Shown: positions 1 through 10,624, numbered from the stretch's first letter. The stretch is DNA of 64,000 nt from Zonotrichia leucophrys gambelii (GCF_028769735.1 NW_026992282.1:62001-126000); one strand, 5' to 3'. The notes: generated by a model from the letters alone, not told the origin. Made by a program: numbers and translations.

Positions 1-846
1 AGGATGGAAGGAGGTGGGCTTAGGGAGAAAGGAGGAGGAGGAATGGAAGAGGAGGAATGGGAGGAAGAGGAGAGACAAAGGAGGATCAAGGAAAGGAGAA
101 GGAGCCACAACGTCAAGCACAAGGTCAAGCACTCCCTGATTTCGCAGCCCCCACCCACGGGATGATCACCTCCCATCCCACAAGTGCCCTGGGCAAGGGG
201 AGCTCAGCCCAGATATCTTTGGGGGTCCCTGCTTTGGGTTTTTTTTTTGATGGGGGGGATGTTTGAAGAATGAAGAATGCCAAAGCTGAGCAGAAAATGC
301 CCCTGGGGGGGACATCGGGGGCTGCCGGTGGCGGCTGCCGGCAGAGGCAGCCTGGAGGAGCAGAGCCCTGTGTCCCCCAGGAGCCCAAAGTGGGGAGCAA
401 GAGAGGGGGAGCACCGCCATTGGTGGGAGCCTCAAGAGCCTGGAGAGGGGCAGGGGGGAATCCTTGGAGCCGCTGCAGCCCCGAGCAGAGAATGAGGGGA
501 GAAGGGACCCTGGGACCGCAAAACCCCCAGCATCCCTAAGTGGGAAGATGGAAAAGGGGGAATCTTTTTGGATTTCTGGGACTCCCAGCAGCCTGGGGAG
601 GGCAGGGACTGCATAGACAGGGGACCTCCAATAGAAGCGTGAGCCCTAGCAGCTGGGACAGGGGAAACCCCAAACACAAAAAGGGAGAGACCAGAGACAG
701 GGAACTCCTGGGAGGCATTTTCAGAGCTGAGTCTTGGTGTTTGGGAGTTTTTTATGGTCACTAAATGGTTAGTGACTTCTAGAGATGGACTTGGGCAAAG
801 GGACCTTCAAACTCAACGTGCTCATTCCTTGTTTTCCCCCAACCAG
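1..846. other. No gene recognised; purine-rich flank
   Basis: The first 130 bases are almost pure purine (GGA/GAA-rich). A T-run and a G-run lie near 240-262. The remainder is GC-rich with short open frames on both strands that show no family motifs. The stretch ends in a pyrimidine tract and AG (to 846), which serves as the splice acceptor for the first exon of the broken zinc-finger gene. An upstream exon or promoter of that gene could lie here, but nothing in the sequence proves it. Confidence 0.4.
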
Positions 847-1876
<1,030 letters not shown>

Positions 1877-1879
1877 ACC

Positions 1880-2875
1880 CACATTCAGTGATCTGTGCTG
1901 GGAGGAGACGTGGCTGGTAATCCTTTTGGTTTGGCCCCAATTTCCTCTTGATTTTTCTTCATCACTTAAAAACATCTGAAATAGGACTAATGAGAAATTT
2001 ATCAAACATGTATAAAGCTCCATCAGTTAACAGTTACTTGAGAAGGAATTTACAGTTTGGGGACATATTCTGGAAGATATGCGGGTTCTTGGTGGATTTC
2101 CGGAAGCGTTCTCCATATCTTTGCACTCCAAAAGTCAAGATGGATTGATCTGTCACCTCCAAATGACTGAGTCCCACTGAAAACACCTCAATTCTACCCT
2201 CACGGGGCCCATTCCAAATTGCCTTGTTTCCACCTCAAAAAAACTCAGTCCCATGCCAAAATTACTCAATTCCCCATCCTCCAGGGTGAGATAGGATAGG
2301 ATACAGACTGGGAGTAGTGGGATCCAAATTTGAGGTTGTGGGATCGGGATTGTGGGAGGCTGGGTGCGTGGGATGTATTTTGATAGCAAATAAAAGTTTC
2401 AGAATTATTGGTTTCTGTCCCATTCATTTTCAATCAGTTCCAGTTCTGTTTTTCAGAGTGCCACCTTCTCAGCTGATTGTGTTTGTGTCCTCCTTTCTCC
2501 CCTAACTTTCTTTCCCTGCTCTGTTTCTCTCTCAGTGTCTCCCTTGACCCAGGGCAGCTCCCACCAAAGATCCTCCCCTGATTTAATTCCCAATCCAGGA
2601 GCTACAACAACCATGGGTGAAGTTATGAAGGCTGGCAGTGAAATAAATGTCACTATAAGATCTTGCTCCACTTGGCTTTTGGCTCCTTCTTGAGAGCTTT
2701 GCCTTCCAGGCCAGGAACATCTTTTCCTGGCTGGGAACTGCAATTCCAGCCCCTGGGAGTGTGTGCTGTGGATCCCAGAGGGGCATTCCCGAGGCCCCCA
2801 GGGTGCTGCTCGTGCCGTGCCTCCCAAGGAGCTGTGCAGGGCCAGGGGACAAGGTCCAGCAGCTCTGTTGATTCT
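1880..2875. other. 3' flank of zinc-finger pseudogene, no gene
   Basis: AT-rich sequence follows the pseudogene. At about 2150-2290 a short tandem repeat of CTCAGTCCCA/CTCAATTC-like units is seen. A poly(A) signal is at 2389-2394. From 2500 to 2875 the sequence is GC-rich with short frames and another AATAAA near 2641. No coding family is recognised. Confidence 0.45.
2389..2394 (+). terminator. AATAAA poly(A) signal of zinc-finger pseudogene
   Basis: AATAAA lies about 0.5 kb downstream of the last zinc-finger remnant, in the same orientation. It is followed by a T/G-rich stretch, as expected for a mammal- or bird-type cleavage region. It is the first canonical signal downstream, so it is the likely 3' end of the ancestral transcript. 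Confidence 0.4.
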
Positions 2876-3233
2876 GCAGTGCCACAAGGGCCCCTGGTTC
2901 CATGAGTTTCCATACTGCCAACAGTGGTCCCTTGGTTCCCATGATGCCCTGCTGTGTCACCATGGATATTTGGTGCCATGAAGTCCTTCAGTGTCACAAT
3001 GGCCTCACTCACTCCATGAGCTTCCACAGTGTCAGAATGGCCTCCTTGAATGCGTAGTGTCACCATGGACCATTGGCTCCATGCAGCCCCACTGGGTCAC
3101 CATGGACTCCTTGGTTCATGAGGTTCTGGAGGTGTTTCCATGGTCTCCTTGGATCCACAGTGTCACAATGGACCACTGGATCCACCTGGCCCTGCTGGGT
3201 CACCATGGCCACTTGGGTCCATAGGACACCAGG
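2876..3233 (+). repeat. TGTCACAATGG minisatellite, interrupted by ERV-A
   Basis: Degenerate tandem units of about 35-45 bp with core TGTCACAATGG or TGTCACCATGG, followed by CCTTGGTTCCATGAGG-like sequence. The array is split by ERV-A and continues after it (about 9280-9355). The same repeat occurs at 21590, 25640, 39900, 55735 and, inverted, at 11330. Confidence 0.8.
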
Positions 3234-3584
3234 TGTGGAAGGGGCTAGCAGCGGGCCTGTTAGCTAAAGGAGCAAGAAGTAAGAAGAAGAAGAAGCTGAT
3301 AAGGAGCTTTCTCCAAGGCCGTAACCAAGGAGATCGAGAGAAGGAAGATAAGAGCATTCTGCAGCTGGACGAAGCGATTTTAGAAAGTTAGGTGGAGTCA
3401 GAGTAACTTTTCACCAATGGCATGATATTGAATTATTGTGGCCAATAGCTAAGGTAGAAGAAGGGTAAACAACTGGAAAGTGTATAAAAGATCAGCCATT
3501 TTCATTAATAAACTGTTGCCAAGTGTTACCAACTGAGACTACTTGTGGTCTCTGCTTTATGTCGTGACCGCCTCGACTGCGACA
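3234..3584 (+). repeat. ERV-A 5' LTR
   Basis: 351 bp, TGTGGAAGG...GCGACA. CCAAT-type sequences are seen in U3, a TATA box (TATAAAAG) near 3483-3490, and an AATAAA at 3507-3512 only about 20 bp downstream of the TATA box, so R must be short. A lysine-rich open frame runs through most of U3 and is repeated in the 3' LTR. Confidence 0.93.
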
Positions 3585-3587
3585 TTT

Positions 3588-3605
3588 TGGTGACGCCGAC
3601 GTGAT
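3588..3605 (+). promoter_or_regulatory. ERV-A primer-binding site, tRNA-Trp type
   Basis: TGGTGACGCCGACGTGAT starts three bases after the 5' LTR. From recall it matches the alpharetrovirus (Rous sarcoma group) tRNA-Trp primer site at 17 of 18 positions, with one C to G change. This primer is unusual next to a betaretrovirus-like pro-pol. Confidence 0.75.
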
Positions 3606-3788
3606 AAGAACATAGTCGGTGGGGGCCCATACGGGGTCCTAGCAATTGGCAACCGTGACCCACTGGGACGTAGTGGGGGAGGTGGCGTTGGTGCAGCTGA
3701 GAGTGGCAGGTGGAAGCCACAGGGAGGTCCGGACCTGATTCCCTCCAATCAAGACACCTGGAAGTAGGTGAGCCACCAACTAGTAATA

Positions 3789-5891
3789 ATGGGACAAAAT
3801 TTATCTAAAGAGGAAGAAAGTGTTTTGTCTACCTGGAAAGTTTTGTTAAGAAATAAGGGAATTAATACGTCAGACTATGCGCTTCGTAATATATTGCTGT
3901 GGGCTAAATCACAGAATTTTGGCACTGATCCCGACACAGCATTTAGTGTTAAGGCATGGAAGAAAGTCGGGGACAGACTTTGGCAAGTTATTCGAGCGGG
4001 AGATAAAACAGCTGTTGATTTAGCAGTAACCTGGAACTCGCTCTTTGAGGCTTTAAAAGAATGGAAAGTAGAGAGAGAAACGGAGCAAGATGCGGACGAA
4101 GAGTCGGGGCTGATAACAGAACCTGACGGGGGGGCTGAGGCAGAGGGGGCCGCTGAGGTAGAAGGGGGCTCTGATGGGGAACTTGGTGAAGAAAGTTCGG
4201 GCGCCATGGGAGTTACCTGGCACGCTGCCAAAGCTTCTGGGAAGGCTGCCAAAGCTTCTGGGAAAGCTGCCAAGGCTTCTGGGAAAGCTGCCAAAACTTC
4301 TGGGCAACCTGCCCTAGCCTCTTCTTATCAGACCCCTAAGCCTCCTTATCTCACACCTGCGCAGCAGCTCGCGATGGTGCCTGTATATACTACACGGCTA
4401 CGCCAGTTAGCTGAAATGTCTCTAGCAGAGAGAAAAACCCAGCCGTCTGCCCCCCCGCTTCCCTCCTCTCTGGTCCAGCCGTCCGCCCCCCCGCTCCCCT
4501 CTGAGATGCTTGGACAACCTGCAAGGATGTATCCTCCTTTACCTGACAGTGACAGCAACAGCAAGTCAAGTGATGAGTCTCCTGCAGTAACACCTGTGTT
4601 GGGGCAAGGAGCTCTGGTCCCTTCATCTTCTAAGAGCTCTAGCCTTACTGCCCCATGGACTTTGCCTCCATGCCAAGTCACTGTGCTTCCTCGACACCCT
4701 CAGGAGTTTTGGGAATTTGTTAGGAGGAAAGCAGTTGAAGAAAAGAATTGGGACATCATAGAAAGGTTAGGTGCTCCAAGAGTACCTCAGGAGAACAGTG
4801 CCAATGCAAATGTTGCTTGTGATAACCCTATGGCTTTTCCAGTTTTCAAAGCAGCTCCTGGAGCAGGACAGAATGACAGTCATCACATCTTCGCCTGGAG
4901 GGTTGTGCAAGACCTCCAGTCAAAAGTAGCTCAGTATGGTATTAATTCCTCAGAGGTAATGCAGTTAATACGTGTGATTAATGCAGATTTGCTTGCACCT
5001 TATGATATCACTCATCTTGCTACAATTCTATTCCAGCCAGTACAATATGGTGTATTTCAAGAAACTTGGAGGCGAGTGGCTGAGCGCACGGCTTTAACAA
5101 ATATGCAGTTGCCTCAACATGACCCTCGTCATGCTGTGGGTGTTGATGCCCTACTGGGCTCTGGGCCTTTTGCTAATCCAGATTTACAGGCAAGGTGGGA
5201 TCCTTCGATTTTGGCACAAGCTCAGCAAATTGGCATGACTGCCTTAACTAAAACAATGGAAATGGCAGCTCCAAAGCAGAAATATGTTACTATACAACAA
5301 GGGACGAGAGAACCATTTTTGCAGTTTGCAGAAAAACTTGCTGCCGCTATTGAGAAACAGGTAGATGATGAAACTTTGCGAGAGAAATTGTGTGTACAAT
5401 TGGCTAAAGAAAATGCAAACCCAGACTGCAGAAAGATTATTGACACTTTGCATGGGGAACCCACCTTGTCTGAAATGGTTACTGCTTGCTCAAAAGTTGG
5501 TTCAGTTGAACATAAAATGGCAGCTCTTGCTGCAGTGTTAAGACCTTCAGCGAAGTGTTATAATTGTGGACAACAAGGGCACGTAAAGTCACAGTGTACT
5601 GTCCGGAAAACAACATTTAGGCCAAGTGCAAGCAGCGATGTTGTATGCAACCGTTGTGCTAAATCTGGGCACTATGCTAAGCAATGCAGGAGCAAATATC
5701 ATGCAAATGGTCAGCTATTGCCGGGAAACCCAAAGAGGAGCGCGAAGGGGCGCGTGGGAAAACAAATACCCCAACAACCACAACAGCAAATGCGGGTCTT
5801 CCCAGCCCTGCAAAGCTACCCATTTGCGAACAATTCTCAGGGGCAACAAGCGGGTCCGCAGGGATTGATATACCCACCGCTGACACAGTAA
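3789..5891 (+). CDS. gag: ERV-A Gag polyprotein
   Basis: Structural polyprotein of 700 residues. The start ATG at 3789 is chosen because it gives MGQN, a standard N-myristoylation signal; an upstream in-frame GTG has no support. Order seen: matrix domain (residues about 1-100); an acidic stretch; four tandem 7-residue units AAKASGK encoded by 21 bp repeats (4224-4307); a proline-rich segment with two PSAP late-domain motifs (about 4441-4506), which in other retroviruses recruit ESCRT-I; capsid with a major homology region (QGTREPF..., about 5293-5350); nucleocapsid with two CX2CX4HX4C zinc knuckles (5560-5700). The frame is fully open. A slippery heptamer near the 3' end feeds ribosomes into pro. 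Confidence 0.93.
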   Translation: MGQNLSKEEESVLSTWKVLLRNKGINTSDYALRNILLWAKSQNFGTDPDTAFSVKAWKKVGDRLWQVIRAGDKTAVDLAVTWNSLFEALKEWKVERETEQDADEESGLITEPDGGAEAEGAAEVEGGSDGELGEESSGAMGVTWHAAKASGKAAKASGKAAKASGKAAKTSGQPALASSYQTPKPPYLTPAQQLAMVPVYTTRLRQLAEMSLAERKTQPSAPPLPSSLVQPSAPPLPSEMLGQPARMYPPLPDSDSNSKSSDESPAVTPVLGQGALVPSSSKSSSLTAPWTLPPCQVTVLPRHPQEFWEFVRRKAVEEKNWDIIERLGAPRVPQENSANANVACDNPMAFPVFKAAPGAGQNDSHHIFAWRVVQDLQSKVAQYGINSSEVMQLIRVINADLLAPYDITHLATILFQPVQYGVFQETWRRVAERTALTNMQLPQHDPRHAVGVDALLGSGPFANPDLQARWDPSILAQAQQIGMTALTKTMEMAAPKQKYVTIQQGTREPFLQFAEKLAAAIEKQVDDETLREKLCVQLAKENANPDCRKIIDTLHGEPTLSEMVTACSKVGSVEHKMAALAAVLRPSAKCYNCGQQGHVKSQCTVRKTTFRPSASSDVVCNRCAKSGHYAKQCRSKYHANGQLLPGNPKRSAKGRVGKQIPQQPQQQMRVFPALQSYPFANNSQGQQAGPQGLIYPPLTQ

Positions 5892-6547
5892 CCATTTTAA
5901 CAAAAGAAATATGTAAAGTGCCTCTTGATGCCTATGGTCCGATAGGACGGGGATTGAGTGCGTTTTTGATAGGGAGATCAAGTACTACACTTAGAGGTAT
6001 TCATGTGCATCTAGGGCTTATTGATGCTGATTATTTAGGGCAGATTCATGCTATGGTATCCATTGATGACCCTCCTGTTACTATTCAGAAAGGAACTTGC
6101 ATTGCTCAACTTGTACCTTTTGTGAGTTCTGTTCCAAATACAGTGGACCGAAGTCGCGGCACAGGAAGCTTTGGATCGACAGGAGAACCTCAAGTGTTTT
6201 GGACTGAGAAAGTAACAGAGAGCCGTCCAGAAAAGACATGCACTCTCACCGCCAGTGGATGTTATCCAGGAACTATATCAGTAACAGGTTTGATTGACAC
6301 TGGAGCAGATGTCACAATACTCTCACGACTTTGCTGGCCTCAATCCTGGCCTCTTACTCGTGCAAGTTTTGGACTCCTGGGATTGGGTGGTGCTACAACA
6401 GGTGGCCTGTCAGCCATTGTAATTAATGTAAAACATCCTGATGGCCAACAAGCTAACATCAGACCCTATGTTGCCGATGCTCCTCAAAGTTTGTGGGGAC
6501 GAGATTGTTTATCTCAATGGGGTGTCAAAATTACTACGGATTTTTAA
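5684..6547 (+). CDS. pro: ERV-A dUTPase-protease (Pro)
   Basis: This frame is -1 to gag and overlaps its end; usable sequence begins after the slip at 5729. The first domain is a dUTPase, which hydrolyses dUTP to dUMP. Its motifs are AGIDIPT, GRSS, a GLIDADYLGQI motif and a C-terminal AQL motif. The second is the aspartic protease with DTGAD (about 6296-6310), a glycine-rich flap (GLGGATTGG) and the C-terminal LWGRDCLSQWG helix. dUTPase fused upstream of protease is the betaretrovirus arrangement. The frame is open, ends at TAA 6545-6547, and all catalytic motifs are present. It would be made only as Gag-Pro and Gag-Pro-Pol fusions. Confidence 0.9.
   Translation: MQEQISCKWSAIAGKPKEEREGARGKTNTPTTTTANAGLPSPAKLPICEQFSGATSGSAGIDIPTADTVTILTKEICKVPLDAYGPIGRGLSAFLIGRSSTTLRGIHVHLGLIDADYLGQIHAMVSIDDPPVTIQKGTCIAQLVPFVSSVPNTVDRSRGTGSFGSTGEPQVFWTEKVTESRPEKTCTLTASGCYPGTISVTGLIDTGADVTILSRLCWPQSWPLTRASFGLLGLGGATTGGLSAIVINVKHPDGQQANIRPYVADAPQSLWGRDCLSQWGVKITTDF
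5723..5729 (+). promoter_or_regulatory. gag-pro -1 ribosomal frameshift site GGGAAAC
   Basis: The heptamer GGGAAAC sits in the required G GGA AAC phase of the gag frame, inside the gag-pro overlap and just after the second zinc knuckle. The same heptamer is known from Mason-Pfizer-type betaretroviruses. The downstream stimulatory structure was not modelled. Confidence 0.8.
6538..6544 (+). promoter_or_regulatory. pro-pol -1 frameshift site GGATTTT
   Basis: GGATTTT lies directly before the pro stop codon in G GAT TTT phase. It closely resembles the GGATTTA site known at the pro-pol junction of mouse mammary tumour virus. A -1 slip here enters the pol frame. Confidence 0.65.
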
Positions 6548-8748
6548 TGGGGGCCACTGTGTTGCAGGGCAATGAACGTCCAGTTGTACCCCTGACATGG
6601 TTGACAGATAAGCCTGTCCGGGTTCGCCAGTGGCCCCTGACTACTGAAAAGCTTACTGCCCTGCAAGAATTAGTTACAGAACAATTGCAAGCAGGACACA
6701 TTGAGGAATCATTCAGTCCCTGGAACACCCCTGTTTTTGTAATAAAAAAGAAATCGGGAAAATGGAGACTTTTACATGATTTACGGCAGATAAATGCTGT
6801 AATGGCAACAATGGGAGCTTTGCAACCAGGCCTTCCTACACCCACGATGATTCCACAGGAATGGCAAATAGTTGTCATTGATCTAAAAGATTGTTTCTTC
6901 ACTATTCCATTGGCTGAGCAGGACAAAGAAAAATTCGCTTTTACGGTGCCTTCTATAAATCATGCGGCACCTGATAAAAGATATCAATGGAAGGTACTCC
7001 CACAAGGCACGAAAAATTCGCCAACTATTTGTCAATGGTTTGTGGCACAGGCCTTGTCAAAAGTGCGGGAGCAATTTAAAAACTGCTACTGCTATCATTA
7101 CATGGATGATATCTTGTTGGCATCTGACAACAAGCAACAGTTGTCAGCTCTTAGACAATGTGCTGTGACAAATTTGAAAGCCTTTGGTTTGATCATTGCT
7201 CCAGAGAAAGTGCAGGAACACATGCCTTGGAAATACCTAGGTATGTTGCTGACCAACACTCAAGTTATGCCTCAACCTGTAAAGTTAGACATTGATGTTA
7301 AAACTGCTACTGATGTACAGAAATTGGTTGGTTTAATAGGTTGGATTCGATCATATTTAGGCATAACTAATCATCAGATGCAGTCATTGTTTGATTTGCT
7401 TTCAGGCATCACTTCCTCCACTGATGAGAGGCAATTGACCTCAGCGGCAAAAAAGACCCTAGAAGAAGTTGAATTAGCCCTAGCACACAAATTTGTTAAC
7501 AGGATAGATCCCTCTGTTGATGTTCAATTGTTTATTTTGAAGGACCATGAAATACCATGTGGAATATTGTGTCAATGGAATGATAATTGGGAAGATCAGT
7601 TGCATATTCTGGAATGGATATTTTTATCTTTCAGATCTCGGAAAACAGCTCCAGGACTTTATGAGCTTTTTGCAGATATTATCATCAAGGGTCGCAGGCG
7701 TTGTCATGAGATTTTGGGACAGGACCCTGTGACCATTGTGATACCTGTACAACAGTGGTATTTCGAATGGTGCTTTCAAAATAATCATGAATTGCAATCT
7801 GCCTTATCTTGTTTTACAGGCCAAATCTCATATCATTTGCCTTCTCATTCTGTTCTAACACTGACTAAAGAGATCCCTTTTGAAGGCAAGCAAATTTGTT
7901 TTCCTGTTCCAGTGGAAGGTATAACAGTTTTTACAGATGGGTCCGGGAAAACCGGAAAAGCAGCTGTGGCTTGGAGAAAGGATGATCACTGGGAATATCA
8001 GACAGTGATTCAGCAGGGATCTCCTCAACTGGTTGAACTTTCTGCGTTAGAAGAATGGCAAACTGATGTTACAAAAATGCCAGAATTTGGTCGCTTTAAG
8101 TATATTCATGTTACAGTTGATACTTTTTCTCATGCAATGGTTGCTTCAGCATTCACAGGAGAAAAAACTCGAGATGCTATTCGTCATTTTTATCATGCCT
8201 TTTCTATTCCAGGTGTTCCGTGTCATGTAAAAACAGATAACGGCCCAGCATATGCTTCGCACAAAATGCAAGCATTCTTTCGTGCTTGGGGCATTGAGCA
8301 TTCAACAGGTATTCCACATGTCCCCACGGGCCAAGCAATTATTGAAAGAGCTCACGGACTTCTTAAACGTCAGGTTCAAAAACAAAAAGGGGGAATGCAA
8401 CAGGAGCCACCTCAAGTGAGATTAGATAAAGCTGTTTATGTGTTAAACTTCTTGCGTCCCCTACCTGACTCACAGTTATCTCCAATCTTTTGCCATTTTT
8501 CTTCTTTGAATTCTAAGCAACCAAATTTCCATAGAAATGTCAAGGTATGGGTCAAGGATTTGATTACTGGTATATGGTCTGGTCCAGTGGAACTGATAAC
8601 CTGGGGAAGGGGTTATGCTTGTGTTTTGACAGATAATGGTCCTCGATGGGTTCCTGCTCGCTGTGTCAAACCTTACCTAGAGCGTGTGGGAAAGGACAGG
8701 ATCGATGGTTCTGCAGCTGAAGCAGAGCGTGCGGATGACACTGGCTAA
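6541..8748 (+). CDS. pol: ERV-A Pol with RNase H-integrase internal deletion
   Basis: About 735 residues after the frameshift. Reverse transcriptase motifs: WNTPVFVIKKKSGKWR, the first catalytic Asp in VVIDLKD, LPQG (about residue 153) and YMDD (7099-7110). RNase H starts with FTDGS near 7930 and keeps the second acidic residue in ELSAL. The frame then passes straight into integrase at WQTDV (about 8055). The last two RNase H aspartates, the tether and the whole HHCC zinc domain of integrase are therefore missing. The integrase core is otherwise good: D in WQTDV, D in KTDNGPAY, and E 35 residues later in AIIERAHG. A C-terminal SH3-like region (VKVWVKD...WVPARCVKPY) is present. The deletion is in frame and leaves no stop. 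By comparison with the family I infer 150-180 missing codons. Confidence 0.9.
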   Translation, partial: FLMGATVLQGNERPVVPLTWLTDKPVRVRQWPLTTEKLTALQELVTEQLQAGHIEESFSPWNTPVFVIKKKSGKWRLLHDLRQINAVMATMGALQPGLPTPTMIPQEWQIVVIDLKDCFFTIPLAEQDKEKFAFTVPSINHAAPDKRYQWKVLPQGTKNSPTICQWFVAQALSKVREQFKNCYCYHYMDDILLASDNKQQLSALRQCAVTNLKAFGLIIAPEKVQEHMPWKYLGMLLTNTQVMPQPVKLDIDVKTATDVQKLVGLIGWIRSYLGITNHQMQSLFDLLSGITSSTDERQLTSAAKKTLEEVELALAHKFVNRIDPSVDVQLFILKDHEIPCGILCQWNDNWEDQLHILEWIFLSFRSRKTAPGLYELFADIIIKGRRRCHEILGQDPVTIVIPVQQWYFEWCFQNNHELQSALSCFTGQISYHLPSHSVLTLTKEIPFEGKQICFPVPVEGITVFTDGSGKTGKAAVAWRKDDHWEYQTVIQQGSPQLVELSALEEWQTDVTKMPEFGRFKYIHVTVDTFSHAMVASAFTGEKTRDAIRHFYHAFSIPGVPCHVKTDNGPAYASHKMQAFFRAWGIEHSTGIPHVPTGQAIIERAHGLLKRQVQKQKGGMQQEPPQVRLDKAVYVLNFLRPLPDSQLSPIFCHFSSLNSKQPNFHRNVKVWVKDLITGIWSGPVELITWGRGYACVLTDNGPRWVPARCVKPYLERVGKDRIDGSAAEAERADDTG

Positions 8749-8943
8749 GACCATATATCGGTACTTGAAGATGGATGAAGGACAGGAACAATTGTATTAA
8801 GAGTGGGAATTTTGTTGATGGTTGTGATTGTGATTTTGTGTGTCCCCTCTCTGCTTGGGTTTTTGCAAAGGGCCCTGCAAAAATCCATAGCAGCTGTATT
8901 TACAGTTCAAAAACAAAAAAGGGGGAATTGTGGAAGGGGCTAG
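8735..8943 (+). pseudogene. env: ERV-A env remnant (both ends only)
   Basis: An ATG at 8735 overlaps the last codons of pol in another frame, as env starts do in this group, and opens 21 codons to a TAA at 8798-8800. From 8803 a different frame encodes a hydrophobic stretch (VGILLMVVIVILCVPSLLGF) followed by a basic tail, typical of a TM-subunit membrane anchor and cytoplasmic tail; it runs to a TAG inside the 3' LTR. Everything between (SU and the TM ectodomain) is gone. This shows an env deletion rather than an element that never had env. Confidence 0.7.
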
Positions 8944-9279
8944 CAGCGGGCCTGTTAGCTAAAGGAGCAAGAAGTAAGAAGAAGAAGAAGCTGATAAGGA
9001 GCTTTCTCCAAGGCCGTAACCAAGGAGATCGAGAGAAGGAAGATAAGAGCATTCTGCAGCTGGACGAAGCGATTTTAGAAAGTTAGGTGGAGTCAGAGTA
9101 ACTTTTCACCAATGGCATGATATTGAATTATTGTGGCCAATAGCTAAGGTAGAAGAAGGGTAAACAACTGGAAAGTGTATAAAAGATCAGCCATTTTCAT
9201 TAATAAACTGTTGCCAAGTGTTACCAACTGAGACTACTTGTGGTCTCTGCTTTATGTCATGACCGCCTCGACTGCGACA
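8929..9279 (+). repeat. ERV-A 3' LTR
   Basis: 351 bp, same termini as the 5' LTR and one base different. A polypurine tract (AAAAAAGGGGGAA) lies immediately upstream. It is followed by the ACCAGG duplication. Confidence 0.93.
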
Positions 9280-9355
9280 ACCAGGGTCACAATTGGCTCC
9301 TTGCTTCCACATAACTCCCTCAGTGCCAAAATGGCCCATTCATTCCATGAGGAAC

Positions 9356-10624
9356 AACAAAATTTTGTAGAAACATTTAGCAAATCCTGCTTAACACAGC
9401 TGGGAACATCTGTTTGCATTCAAGAGAGAGGTTAAAGGTGAGGATGGCACCAGCAGCTTCCATCTGCAACAGAGATCCAGGGAAAGGACAGGGACAGAGG
9501 ATTCAGCTGCAAGACTCAGAGAATTCTGCTTCCAGAGATCATTTCTGCTCACACTGTCGCTTGGAGAAAGGTGAACACCATTCCAGGCAGCCTGTACTGA
9601 GCTGGTGGTTCCTGAGTGGGGTTTTTAGTTTTGCTCTGGCTTTTCCATGCTTTCCTTACCAACAGGAATACTTCTCCTGGGCCTGTGTTCAGGCACAGCT
9701 CTGAGGAGAGCAGGTGGTACATGGTAAATGGGCTGGAACATGGAGCTGCAGAGCTCAGGGGACAAGGTTCTGCTGGAGGGCACAGGGATGTCAGTCCCAG
9801 ATGGGCAATGTCAGACATGGTGAGGCTGGGGGTGAGGAGCAGCTTGTCCAAACAAGGTCAGCCCTCAAGGGACTCATTCTTCTCTGTGCCCAGACCTCCT
9901 AAGGATACATACAGCATCAAGATCACCTGGGGAATGCTTCTTTCAGCTCTTCTCTGAACTGGGAAATAAAAAAATACTCACTTGATTAAAAAAAAATTTT
10001 CATGAGGCGCATTTTGAAATCTTCATCCTTAAAGGAACTCCAAACTGACTCCAATCATCTGCACAAGCCTTGGAGACTTGAAGATTTGGATTTAGGGCTG
10101 GGTCCAGGAGCCTCAGGCATTGAGAGAAGGCTGAAGAAACTGCTCTAGGAGTCAGAAGCAAAACTCCAAGTTCCTTGGCACATCACTGGGCCCACTGTGG
10201 GCAGGGTCTACCAAAGGCTCCCCAGGGACTGCTGAGAGCAGATCCTTGAGGCCAGGATTGCAGGGAGCACAAGGCTCTGAGCAGGGAACTGCAGTGCTGA
10301 GCAAGGCCTGGGCTGGCTGGGGGAAGCAGAAAGGCCAAGCCCTGAGCCCAGCCTGGGACAGCAGGGCCTGTCCCTCACAGGTAGCTTGGGGCTGTTTGTG
10401 GGCCAGGGGGATGTGAGGGGCAGCAAGGACAAATGTCATAAACCTGTGTGACACTCCAGATCCTTATGGAACCAAGGGGCCAGTGGGACACTGTGAGGCC
10501 TCATGGAAACAAGAGGCCATTGTCAGCCTGCAGGGCTGGAACACCCCAGAACACTGAAATGCTGGGGATAACCGAAGGTTCCTTTCCTTCCTCTCCTCCA
10601 GGAGAAGCACCAACCAGATATTCT
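9356..10624. other. No gene; sequence paralogous to the 15.7 kb block
   Basis: Mixed non-coding sequence. The part from about 10080 to 10440 contains phrases such as GGCTCCCCAGGGACT and CAGATCCTTGAGGCC that recur at 15760-15920 and, inverted, at 61370-61470. It is therefore a third, diverged copy of that repeat block. The frames here are short and family-less. Confidence 0.5.

Larger units (their letters stand above)
3234..9279 (+). mobile_element. ERV-A: young betaretrovirus-like provirus, env deleted
   Basis: A 6046 bp provirus with 351 bp LTRs at both ends, LTR termini TG...CA, and a 6 bp target-site duplication ACCAGG (3228-3233 and 9280-9285). Gene order is gag, pro (dUTPase plus protease), pol, each in a successive -1 frame as in betaretroviruses. 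Gag, pro and pol frames are uninterrupted by stops. Pol has an in-frame internal deletion and env is reduced to two end fragments. The two LTRs differ at a single base (G in the 5' LTR near 3563, A in the 3' LTR), which indicates very recent integration. It is inserted into the minisatellite. It is not replication-competent on its own because env and part of pol are missing. Confidence 0.93.
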
